A stretch of DNA of 49,020 nucleotides from Muribaculaceae bacterium (lineage in GTDB: Bacteria; Bacteroidota; Bacteroidia; Bacteroidales; Muribaculaceae). Made by a program: the position numbers and the translations under genes. Positions 25,966 to 33,659 of the stretch are shown here, piece by piece. Each line of letters begins with the position of its first letter. The first letter of the stretch is position 1. The stretch is from NCBI GenBank assembly GCA_009775125.1, contig VSPD01000018.1:1-49020 (forward strand), in the 5' to 3' direction. The notes under the pieces were generated by a model that worked only from the letters and a program-made list of their open reading frames with translations, ran no database searches and was not told the DNA's origin.

Positions 25966-26237
25966 AATATACCGTAGACACGACCAAACGTTTTGACAAA
26001 GACTTAAAGCGATGTGTCAAACGCGGCTTACCACTTGAAAGCATCGAGAGGGTTATCAATTTACTACAAGAATTCGGTTGCTTGCCTGAAATATACCGTC
26101 CGCACAAATTAGTAGGCTCGCATCATGGAGAATGGGAATGCCATATCAAACCGGACTGGCTTCTGGTATGGGCACAAAACGATACCGAGCTTACGCTGCT
26201 GATGCTTCGCACAGGCTCTCATGCCGATATTTTTTAA
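25962..26237 (+). CDS. YafQ/RelE-family mRNA interferase toxin
   Basis: A 91-aa basic protein. It has the YafQ pattern: TKRFDKDLKRCVKRG at the N-terminus, the HKL.GSHHGEWECHIKPDWLLVWAQ core (His, Asp and Trp residues of the ribosome-dependent endoribonuclease site) and the C-terminal LLMLRTGSHADIF carrying the last catalytic-type His. It is predicted to cleave mRNA on the ribosome and slow growth unless bound by the antitoxin encoded just upstream. Its 3' end overlaps the proposed start of a Crp/Fnr gene by 17 bp, which is unusual for a TA operon. Confidence 0.9.
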   Translation: MKYTVDTTKRFDKDLKRCVKRGLPLESIERVINLLQEFGCLPEIYRPHKLVGSHHGEWECHIKPDWLLVWAQNDTELTLLMLRTGSHADIF

Positions 26238-26808
26238 GAATCCCGATTTGGAACGGTTTAACGATTTCTTGACGAAAGCTGATTTGAGCATGCTCCACAA
26301 ATATATAATGGAGCATGGAGATAGCGTGGGATACCGAAGGGGTGACATGATATGCCGCGAAGGCGAGGTGTGCCAGGTAGTGGGAATAATCACGTCGGGG
26401 TATTTTCAATATTCTGTCATAGACACAAAAGGAGAAAACTGCATTACGGGATTCTCTCTGGAAGGTGATATTGTCACCGACTATATCGGTTCTTTTTTAA
26501 ACGGGAACCCGGCTTACACATCAATCACGGCCGGGTGCAACTCGACCGTAGTTCAGGTCCGCATCAAGCAGGCTCGCGCTTTCATTTCAGAAAATCATCC
26601 GCAACTCATCAGCGACGTTTCTTCTTTTTTGCTGGCCGAGGCCTATCGCCGCTACATCGACCTGCACACCAAGACGGCTAAGGAACGATACATCGAACTG
26701 TCGGCGCGTTGCCACGGCGACCTGTCGATGATTCCCTTGCAGGAAATAGCGTCGTATCTTTCCATTTCCCGACGCCAACTGCAACGGATTCGGGAATCTT
26801 TTGTGTGA
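26221..26808 (+). CDS. Crp/Fnr-family transcriptional regulator
   Basis: A 195-aa protein with a cyclic-nucleotide-binding-type beta-roll (YRRGDMICREGEVCQVVGIITSGYFQYSVIDTKGENCITGFSLEGDIVTDYIGSF) and a C-terminal helix-turn-helix ending (MIPLQEIASYLSISRRQLQRIRESFV). It lacks FNR-type Cys clusters and the classical cAMP-binding RSS motif, as in many Bacteroidetes members whose ligand is unknown. ATG 26221 lies inside the toxin gene. It is followed closely by the palindrome TGGGACA-AA-TGTCCCA, which is a likely target because it lies between this gene and the secreted-protein pair. Confidence 0.85.
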   Translation: MPIFFKNPDLERFNDFLTKADLSMLHKYIMEHGDSVGYRRGDMICREGEVCQVVGIITSGYFQYSVIDTKGENCITGFSLEGDIVTDYIGSFLNGNPAYTSITAGCNSTVVQVRIKQARAFISENHPQLISDVSSFLLAEAYRRYIDLHTKTAKERYIELSARCHGDLSMIPLQEIASYLSISRRQLQRIRESFV

Positions 26809-26821
26809 TGCCCGCAACGGT

Positions 26822-26837
26822 TGGGACAAATGTCCCA
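26822..26837 (+). promoter_or_regulatory. Crp/Fnr-type operator palindrome
   Basis: A perfect 16-bp palindrome, TGGGACA-AA-TGTCCCA. Its centre is about 42 bp upstream of the start site predicted from the TAATTTTG box, the spacing of a class II activator site. No -33 TTTG is present, which fits activator dependence. Confidence 0.65.
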
Positions 26838-26858
26838 CGCTTTTTCGCCCGGTAGCTG

Positions 26859-26866
26859 TAATTTTG
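26859..26866 (+). promoter_or_regulatory. -7 box of the secreted-protein operon
   Basis: TAATTTTG lies 22 bp before the ATG at 26889. The -33 box is missing and its place is taken by the palindrome at 26822-26837. Confidence 0.7.
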
Positions 26867-26888
26867 TAGCGGAACAAATCTTTTTATC

Positions 26889-27572
26889 ATGAAAACCCGA
26901 ATCTTTCTATTATCCGTAATCACACTCTTTGCCGGTTTGGCAGTCATGGCCAAAGACGAAAATCCAGAGAATTACCACATGCGCGGCATTCTTGCCGACG
27001 GAACCGAAATTGAAGGCTATAACGAGACTTCGTTCACCAACTTTATGTTTCCGTGGGTCACGGAAGTGAAACTCGCCGACACGTTCAAGGGCGAATCAAA
27101 AAAGTACTCTTCCGACGAACTTAAAGCCGTTTGGTTCACAAGCCTTGGCGAAGATTCCATTCCGAAAATATATCATTCTGTCAAAGCACAAAAGAGCCTG
27201 CCAAATCTGCTAAGAAAGAACCCAAAGCCATACAAGAAGCCGGTGTTTCTGCGACTTGTCTATAACGGAGAGAATGTGAAAGGCTACATACGTCCGGTGG
27301 CCGACTACACCCACACTCCGTCGATGTCCATTTCTACATACACATACATAATATATTACCTTACAAAAGACAGCGACGTGGCAGTGGCATACTGGTGCGA
27401 GACCGGCGACCTGGTTCCGGCCATGAAGAAAGTGATGAAATTCTATCTGCGCGAGTTTCCGGAGCTTGTCGAAATGGTGGAAAAAGGCGAATTGAAGCCA
27501 CGCGATTTCCGCGACAATCCGGCCATCGTGCTCCCTCTTATGGATAAATTCTACAAACCGAAAGAAAAATGA
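26889..27572 (+). CDS. Secreted hypothetical protein
   Basis: A 227-aa protein with a signal peptide of about 21 residues (MKTRIFLLSVITLFAGLAVMA). The mature part opens with HMRGILADGTEIEGYNETSFTNFMFPWVTEVKL, a short beta-rich stretch. It also has a long Lys/Pro region and a C-terminal helical part (MKKVMKFYLREFPELVEMVEKG). I do not recognise the family. Similar proteins with an ADGT.IEGY opening are frequent in gut Bacteroidales but uncharacterised, as far as I know. It overlaps the next gene by 4 bp and is preceded by a predicted Crp/Fnr-type operator. Confidence 0.75.
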   Translation: MKTRIFLLSVITLFAGLAVMAKDENPENYHMRGILADGTEIEGYNETSFTNFMFPWVTEVKLADTFKGESKKYSSDELKAVWFTSLGEDSIPKIYHSVKAQKSLPNLLRKNPKPYKKPVFLRLVYNGENVKGYIRPVADYTHTPSMSISTYTYIIYYLTKDSDVAVAYWCETGDLVPAMKKVMKFYLREFPELVEMVEKGELKPRDFRDNPAIVLPLMDKFYKPKEK

Positions 27573-28186
27573 GAAAGATTATCACAGCCTCCATAATCAT
27601 GGCACTGTTTGCCATTGCGGCCAATGCCAACATAACAACCGGCAACACTGAAACAGCCACACAGTATTTCAACGTTGGCAACCCAATAAAATTCGAAGGC
27701 ACCGATTACTATTTTGCATGGAGCTCGCGCCCCTACGACTTCTATATGCTCCAGGAATATCTTCCCGAAGGCGAGACATTTGAGCATTATAACCAAATGT
27801 TCACAGCAAGCGTAATGTTTGTGGGCGACGCGCCCATGAAAGCCGACAAGGCAGTGGAGTTAAAGATTGCCGAACTGGAAGAGGTAAAGAAAACCGACCC
27901 AATGTGCAACTACCTGGCTTATGAAAACAATGGCGACTACCTTCTCGACTTCATCGTGAGCAAATCTGACGATAAAGGAAAATTGGAATTTGTCGAGGTC
28001 GACATCCACTATTACCGCGACATAGAGATAAACGGGATAAAAGCCGTTTACCTCCTGTTCTATTCCTGCCGCGCCTACGGCGACGACATAAAGCCGTTCC
28101 TGAAATCCTTGCCGGACAAACGCGACAAATGGTACGAAGACATCACCTCGCTCAAAATCATGCCCGAATTCAAATTCAAGAAATAA
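27569..28186 (+). CDS. Secreted hypothetical protein, partner of the preceding gene
   Basis: A 205-aa protein with a signal peptide of about 20 residues (MRKIITASIIMALFAIAANA). The mature part has TATQYFNVGNPIKFEGTDYYFAWSSRPYDFYMLQEYLPEGETFEHYNQMFTASV, then a helical ADKAVELKIAELEEVKK segment and a beta-rich C-terminal half. No family recognised. Translationally coupled to the preceding secreted protein (ATGA overlap), so the two probably act together in the periplasm or at the surface. A dispersed palindromic repeat follows 82 bp after the stop. Confidence 0.75.
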   Translation: MRKIITASIIMALFAIAANANITTGNTETATQYFNVGNPIKFEGTDYYFAWSSRPYDFYMLQEYLPEGETFEHYNQMFTASVMFVGDAPMKADKAVELKIAELEEVKKTDPMCNYLAYENNGDYLLDFIVSKSDDKGKLEFVEVDIHYYRDIEINGIKAVYLLFYSCRAYGDDIKPFLKSLPDKRDKWYEDITSLKIMPEFKFKK

Positions 28187-28267
28187 TGGCACAAGCCGAA
28201 AAGTCGGAGTTTACCACAAATTACACAAATTTCGCGGGATTTCACAAATTATTTTTGAATCAATTAT

Positions 28268-28330
28268 GTAGGAACACAATCCTCCGGATTGTGAAAAATA
28301 TAATCACAATCCGGAGGATTGTGTTCCTAC
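28268..28330. repeat. Large dispersed palindrome, also a putative terminator
   Basis: Two perfect 26-bp arms, 28268-28293 and 28305-28330, flank an 11-nt AT-rich loop. Each arm is itself built around the CACAATCC(TCC/GGA)GGATTGTG palindrome. The right arm contains the same 25-bp core as the hairpin at 14220-14248, so this is a dispersed repeat family of the REP type. It lies between convergent genes. Confidence 0.85.
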
Positions 28331-28377
28331 CGGGTGGATTCACTCCCGGCCTGTTAATAAATAATAATGAACTGGAA

Positions 28378-28833
28378 TTACGGAATCGGGCGACGGAAGC
28401 AGACCATGTCGCACAGGAGGATGCCGTCTTCGATTATCGGATGGTCGTAATTGTCGGTGAAGAAACCGGGGATGCGGTGGGAATATTCGAAGCCGCATTT
28501 TTTGTAGAAGCCGACAGTCGACGGCACATCTCCCGTGCCGACAATCATCGTTTCGTATCTTCCGGCATAATGACCGGAAAGCATCTCAATCATTTCCCGG
28601 CCAAAGCCCCTGCGCTGACAGCCGGGCCGCACGGCTATATTTTTCAATTCACACACGCCGGCACCTTCGTCGGTAACGACACATTCGCCCACGACGACAT
28701 CGCCGTCGACAAAAATAAACATTTCGCCGCGCCCGAGATAGCGGTCGACCATCGACTCTTGCTCGTCGGCAAGCAACAGCAAATCCAGATAGCATTTCTT
28801 GCCATCTGTAACCTGTTTCATAACCAAAGCCAT
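28378..28833 (-). CDS. GNAT-family N-acetyltransferase
   Basis: A 151-aa acetyltransferase. The acetyl-CoA binding motif A is ELKNIAVRPGCQRRGFGREMIEML (the R/Q-x-x-G-x-G/A type), with the following VGTGDVPSTVGFYKKCGFEYSHRIPGFF motif B. The substrate is unknown. ATG 28833 is used; ATG 28821 is an alternative. It follows the TolC-type gene of the metal-efflux operon by 8 bp on the same strand, so it is probably its last gene, but no functional link to metals can be read from the sequence. Confidence 0.85.
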   Translation of the reverse strand: MALVMKQVTDGKKCYLDLLLLADEQESMVDRYLGRGEMFIFVDGDVVVGECVVTDEGAGVCELKNIAVRPGCQRRGFGREMIEMLSGHYAGRYETMIVGTGDVPSTVGFYKKCGFEYSHRIPGFFTDNYDHPIIEDGILLCDMVCFRRPIP

Positions 28834-28841
28834 GCCGATAC

Positions 28842-30032
28842 TTATCTGGGTGTGATCAGAAGGTTGAAGCGGTTGAGCGAAGCGAGGGCGCAGCGGTAGC
28901 GGTAGTCGGCCTCGAGGAATTGCAGGGTTGTTTCGTAGAAATAATTTATTTCGGTGAAATAATCTATAACATTAATCTGTCCTCCGCGATAAGCTTTCGA
29001 GAGAAGGACAAGATATTGGTTGTCGCCAAACACGTCGATATAGGCCTGACGCTGGCGGTTCCAGAGGTCACATTCGCGCAAGGCCCCGTCGATGCGGCTG
29101 CGTGCCGAAGCCTCGGCAGCGACACGGTCGAACTCGGCGGCCCGGCGGCGAGCCTGCGCGGCTCCCCTGCCCTTGTCGCCATAAAGGAAAGGTAGGGTCA
29201 TCGACGCGCTGAATCCATTGAATATGTCGCCCATCTCGCGCTCATACTCATATCCGAGAGTGAAGCCGGGATATTTTGACAGACGCGCGGCCCGGGCCTC
29301 GTCGCTTTCGGTCGTGGCTTCCAGCTCTGCCGACAGATAAGCGGGGTCGAGCGCGGAAATCTGGGCGAAATAGTCGTCGTCGGAAAGGCGCGGCTCCACA
29401 GGATACGCATCGACAGAAGCCAGCGGCAGGTCGACGCCGGGGGCGAGCGCCGCGATTGAGGACGCTATTGTATGAGCGCGGGCTTCAAGATCGGTGAGAG
29501 TGGAATTGAATTTATAACGCTCGATGCGAATCTTGCGCTGGTCGAGCACGGTAAGCTCGCCTTTTTCAAACCCGCGGTCGATACTTGCCTGCAAAGAGTC
29601 GAGATTGCCTTCGAGATTGTGAAGAAGGCCGATCTGCTGACGGATATATACCAGCTCGTAAAGCTGCTCCTTGGCCGAGAGGGCCACATCCAGACGCTCG
29701 GCAAGCAAACGGAAAGCGGCGGCCTGATTGCGGCTCGATGCCGCGCTGCGGCGAGCTCCATAAGCCCCGGGCCAGTCGAAACTTTGCGACACGCCCACGG
29801 AAAATTTATTGCCCAGGTGCGAATACCCCCACATGTTCGACACGCTCACTTCGGGGTCGGGCAACACATTGGCGTTGGCAAGGTCGGCCTTGTCGGCTTC
29901 TGCCGTGGCTGCCTTGGCGCGCAGGCCGGGATTATTTTCTACAATCAGGTTAATTATCTCATAAATCGGGTCTTGCGCCTGCACAGATATTCCGGCAAAA
30001 AGTGCGACAGCGGCAATCAGGATTTTTTTCAT
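28842..30032 (-). CDS. TolC-family outer-membrane channel of metal efflux (CusC-like)
   Basis: A 396-aa OEP-family protein with a signal peptide ending VQAQ; no lipobox is seen. It has helical repeats, including AATAEADKADLANANVLPDPEVSVSN (the PDPE motif common in metal-efflux channels) and the second-half YRGGQINVIDYFTEINYFYETTLQFLEADYRYR. It is shorter than the drug-efflux channel at 14.3 kb and only distantly related to it. It lies 28 bp downstream of the CusA-type pump on the same strand and should form its outer-membrane exit duct. Confidence 0.9.
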   Translation of the reverse strand: MKKILIAAVALFAGISVQAQDPIYEIINLIVENNPGLRAKAATAEADKADLANANVLPDPEVSVSNMWGYSHLGNKFSVGVSQSFDWPGAYGARRSAASSRNQAAAFRLLAERLDVALSAKEQLYELVYIRQQIGLLHNLEGNLDSLQASIDRGFEKGELTVLDQRKIRIERYKFNSTLTDLEARAHTIASSIAALAPGVDLPLASVDAYPVEPRLSDDDYFAQISALDPAYLSAELEATTESDEARAARLSKYPGFTLGYEYEREMGDIFNGFSASMTLPFLYGDKGRGAAQARRRAAEFDRVAAEASARSRIDGALRECDLWNRQRQAYIDVFGDNQYLVLLSKAYRGGQINVIDYFTEINYFYETTLQFLEADYRYRCALASLNRFNLLITPR

Positions 30033-30060
30033 CTAATATATTTTTTTAGTTCTTTCAATA

Positions 30061-33000
30061 TTATTTCCGGCGTTGAGAAAGCCAATAGAGAGCAGGCACA
30101 ACGAAAATATTAAGCACCGTGGAGGATATGAGTCCGCCAAGTATCACCACAGCGAGCGGCGACTGGATTTCGTTGCCGGGGGCAGAGCCATTCACGGCAA
30201 GCGGGATAAGGGCGAGAGCCGATGTCAAGGCCGTCATGACGATTGGCAGAAGACGGTCCGACGACCCCTCGATTATGCGCTCGCGCAATCCGACGCCCTC
30301 GGCGGCCAGGTGATTGTAGCGGCTCATCAGAAGCATGCCGTTGCGGGTGGTGATACCCAAAAGCGAGATGAAGCCGATAATGGCAGGGATATTGAGTTCC
30401 GCACCGGTGAGCACGAGTATCCAGATTCCGCCAATCATGGCAAGAGGCATGTTCACGAGTATTATCACCGACTGCACTACCGAACCGAATTCATGATACA
30501 GGAGCATGAAAATGATGAGCAACGCCCCGAGCGAAGTCCACATCAGCGTGCGCGATGCAGCAGCCTCGCTTTCGAATTGCCCGCCGTAGGTCACATAATA
30601 ATTTTCGGGCATCTCCACTTCGGCTTCTATCTTCTTCCGGATTTCGTCGACAGTGGAGCGCAAGTCGCGGTCGGCGACATTGGCCGAAATTACAAGACGA
30701 CGCTTCACATTCTCGCGGTTGATGGTATTGGGGCCTGAGGCCGACACAATCTCAGCCACCGACGACAGTGGAATCTTGCCCACGGAAGAATCTATCATAA
30801 GATTGGATATCGACTCAACCGATGCCCGGTGCGACGGGTCGAGAATCACCGTTATGTCATACGGCAAGGCATCGGTGTAGACCTGCGACACTACTTTTCC
30901 GGCTATGGCCGTCTCCACCACATCGCGGAATTGAGCCATGGTCACGCCATATTTGGCCATAAGCTGGCGGCGCGGACGGATGTCGAGCTGCGGACGCTCG
31001 ATCTGCTGCTCAATGTTCACGTCTACCACACCTTCCACTTCTCCAAGTTCACTTTTTATTTCATTGCCAAGGGCAAATAGGCGGTTGAGGTCGTCGCCAA
31101 ACACCTTTATGGCTATCTGCGCCTCGGTGCCGGAGAGCATGGCGTCGATGCGGTGAGAGATAGGCTGGCCTATCTCGATGTTGGCGCCGGGAATCTGCGA
31201 GAGCTTCTCACGGAGCTCGCGGGCTATCTCATTGCGCGTGCGTCCCGATTCAAGCGAATATGGAGCCTCTATTTCCGAGACATTCACCCCGAGCGAGTGC
31301 TCGTCGAGCTCGGCACGGCCGGTCTTGCGGGCCACAGTGCGTATTTCTGGCACCGACAAAATCATTTCTTCGGCAAGACGGCCCACCTTGTCGCTTTCTT
31401 CAAGCGAGATTCCGGGCAGAGTGGACACGTTGATGGTGAATGAGCCTTCGTTGAACATCGGGAGGAAACTGCGGCCCAACGTAAAGAACATGGCCACCGA
31501 CACCACAAACACGCATCCCACTCCAATGAGCATGGGCTTGATAGCCGACAGCGAACCCGACAGCATCTTCACATATCCATCGCGCATCATCCGCGTAAGT
31601 TTCGGCTCACGGCGCATCTTGGCATCTTCGGATGCCGAGCCGAGCATGAGCGAGCACAGCACAGGGGTGACGGTAAGGGCCACAATGGTGGAGGCCACCA
31701 AAGCCACAATAAACGACACGCCAAGCGGAATGAGCATACGGCCCTCTATGCCGGAGAGGAAGAAAAGAGGCAAGAAGCTGGCTATGATGATAAGCGATGA
31801 GTTAAAAATAGGCATACGCACCTCGGCCGAGGCATGATACACCACGTCGAGCAGCGGCCGACGCTCTCCATCGGGCAGGGCCCGGTTTTCGCGGATACGC
31901 TTGTAGACATTCTCAACGTCGACAATGGCATCGTCGACAAGCGAGCCGATGGCAATGGCAATACCGCCAAGGCTCATGGTGTTGATGGTGAACCCGAGGA
32001 AATGGAGCACCAGCACCGCCACGATTATCGATAACGGCAGGGCTATGACCGACACCACGGTTGTGCGCACGTTCATCAGGAATATGAACAGCACTATGAT
32101 AACGAACAGCGCGCCCACAAGCAGCGACTCTTGAAGATTCGACACCGAATTACCGATAAAGTCGGCCTGACGGAATATGTCGGTTTCTACCTTCACGTCG
32201 GAAGGCAAGGTGGGCACTATGTCGGCCAGTTCGGCATCGATGCGCTCGGTGAGGGGTATCGTGCCCGTAGCGGGCTGCTTTGTGACGGTGATGAGCACCG
32301 CGGGACGCGCCTTTACCGATGCCACGCCCAGACGCGGCAGCTTGCCGCCGATCTCGACAGACGCTATGTCGCCGAGAGTGACGATGCCTCGGCTATCGGA
32401 GCGCACCACGTTCTGCGCTATCACCGCCGGGTCGGCCGAATTGATGTCGGCCTTTATTATATATTCGTTGCCGAAATCGTAGAGCACGCCGCCACCGGCA
32501 TTTTCATTGACGCCGCCTGCCGCGGCAATCACCTCGTCGAGCGAAACGCCGTAATGGGCCATACGCTCAGGGATAAGCCGTATCTGATATTCTTTTTCAT
32601 CGCCGCCGATAACCGACACCTGGGCCACGCCGCCAAGAGCAAGCAGACGCGGAGATATGGTGCGGTCGGCAATGGCGCGGAGGTCGAGCAGCGATGTAGA
32701 GTCGGCGGTAAGGCCGATAATCATCATCTCGCCGAGAATCGACGATTGCGGGCCGAGCATAGGCGTGCCCACATTGTCGGGCATATCCTCGGCCACAGAC
32801 ACCAAACGCTCCGACACAATCTGCCGGGCAAGGAACACATCCGTGCCCCAGTCGAATTCTACCCACACCACGGAGAAACCGGTGGTCGACGACGAGCGCA
32901 CGCGCCTCACGTCGGTGGCGCCGTTCACGGCCGTCTCGATAGGATATGTCACAATTTTTTCAACTTCTTCGGGAGCCATGCCCGGAGCCTCGGTCATGAC

Positions 33001-33144
33001 AACGACCGTAGGAGCGTTAAGGTCGGGGAAAATATCAACCTCGGTGCGCGTCAGGGTTATAACCCCTGCTACAAGCGCCACCGCCGTCAATATCAGCACA
33101 GTCAGCCTGTTCCTTAACGAAAAATTTATAATTCTGTTTAACAT
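30061..33144 (-). CDS. CusA/CzcA-family heavy-metal RND transporter
   Basis: About 1027 aa from ATG 33144 (MLNRIINFSLRNRLTVLILTAVALVAG); ATG 33153 is possible. It has HME-type signatures: TRTEVDIFPDLNAPTVVVMTEAPGMAPEEVEKIVTYPIE at the N-terminus and AIAIGSLVDDAIVDVENVYKRIREN in TM4, where the Asp pair belongs to the proton relay. The GFISLLGITTRNGMLLMSRY segment is near the C-terminus. This family expels Cu/Ag or Zn/Co/Cd from the periplasm. The metal cannot be fixed from sequence: no CusA-type Met triad was verified. The His-rich adaptor and the permease-HMA neighbour point to Cu or Zn. Confidence 0.93.
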   Translation of the reverse strand: MLNRIINFSLRNRLTVLILTAVALVAGVITLTRTEVDIFPDLNAPTVVVMTEAPGMAPEEVEKIVTYPIETAVNGATDVRRVRSSSTTGFSVVWVEFDWGTDVFLARQIVSERLVSVAEDMPDNVGTPMLGPQSSILGEMMIIGLTADSTSLLDLRAIADRTISPRLLALGGVAQVSVIGGDEKEYQIRLIPERMAHYGVSLDEVIAAAGGVNENAGGGVLYDFGNEYIIKADINSADPAVIAQNVVRSDSRGIVTLGDIASVEIGGKLPRLGVASVKARPAVLITVTKQPATGTIPLTERIDAELADIVPTLPSDVKVETDIFRQADFIGNSVSNLQESLLVGALFVIIVLFIFLMNVRTTVVSVIALPLSIIVAVLVLHFLGFTINTMSLGGIAIAIGSLVDDAIVDVENVYKRIRENRALPDGERRPLLDVVYHASAEVRMPIFNSSLIIIASFLPLFFLSGIEGRMLIPLGVSFIVALVASTIVALTVTPVLCSLMLGSASEDAKMRREPKLTRMMRDGYVKMLSGSLSAIKPMLIGVGCVFVVSVAMFFTLGRSFLPMFNEGSFTINVSTLPGISLEESDKVGRLAEEMILSVPEIRTVARKTGRAELDEHSLGVNVSEIEAPYSLESGRTRNEIARELREKLSQIPGANIEIGQPISHRIDAMLSGTEAQIAIKVFGDDLNRLFALGNEIKSELGEVEGVVDVNIEQQIERPQLDIRPRRQLMAKYGVTMAQFRDVVETAIAGKVVSQVYTDALPYDITVILDPSHRASVESISNLMIDSSVGKIPLSSVAEIVSASGPNTINRENVKRRLVISANVADRDLRSTVDEIRKKIEAEVEMPENYYVTYGGQFESEAAASRTLMWTSLGALLIIFMLLYHEFGSVVQSVIILVNMPLAMIGGIWILVLTGAELNIPAIIGFISLLGITTRNGMLLMSRYNHLAAEGVGLRERIIEGSSDRLLPIVMTALTSALALIPLAVNGSAPGNEIQSPLAVVILGGLISSTVLNIFVVPALYWLSQRRK

Positions 33145-33223
33145 GATTTTCAATTACGAATTACAAATGACTAATGACTAATTATTACATTCATTGCATT
33201 AACTCTTTTTTGCAAAATTCTTT

Positions 33224-33634
33224 TTACTTAGTCTTATCGTTTCTTTTGTTAATCTTATCAGTCAAAGTTTTTGTCGAGGCTATAAGCATCTTATGAATTT
33301 CCGCACAATCCTTATATAGACTTTGGTAGCCATTTTTTGTTATATATGCCGTTCTATACAATAATTCCAGCCAAAACAATGTTTCGGAGCATTCTTTTGA
33401 TGCTATTTTAAGTTTATTTCTGAAATCAATGTCGCTTGAAGCAAACCGACTTTCAGCAAGATTAGCACCTATGCTTGTAGCTGATCTAAAAATTTGGTTT
33501 GCAATATGATATTGTGATTGGTCGATTAAATGTTTATATAATTTATGAATTCTTACCGCAAAATCCATTGATTTTGAGCCAAGAGGATCATTATTATTAC
33601 GTTCCTCATCCATTAATAATTCGTCATTCGTCAT
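33224..33634 (-). CDS. Four-helix-bundle protein (23S rRNA IVS / Avd-like family)
   Basis: A 136-aa protein with the family core FAVRIHKLYKHLIDQSQYHIANQIFRSATSIGANLAESRFASSDIDFRNKLKIASKECSETLFWLELL. This matches the small four-helix-bundle family found in 23S rRNA intervening sequences and related to the Avd accessory proteins of diversity-generating retroelements. Stand-alone copies are common in Bacteroidales and have no firm function. Here it sits between the adaptor and pump genes of a metal-efflux operon and is flanked by copies of the TTCGTCATT-type repeat. Its first codons (MTNDELLMDEE) are encoded by that repeat. No reverse transcriptase or template repeat is nearby. Confidence 0.88.
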   Translation of the reverse strand: MTNDELLMDEERNNNDPLGSKSMDFAVRIHKLYKHLIDQSQYHIANQIFRSATSIGANLAESRFASSDIDFRNKLKIASKECSETLFWLELLYRTAYITKNGYQSLYKDCAEIHKMLIASTKTLTDKINKRNDKTK

Positions 33635-33659
33635 TCGTCATTTGTCATTAGTAATTTAC

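Noticed and set aside
33224..33634. Diversity-generating retroelement suggested by the Avd-like protein
   Set aside because: No reverse transcriptase, template repeat or variable repeat was found nearby; stand-alone four-helix-bundle genes are common.
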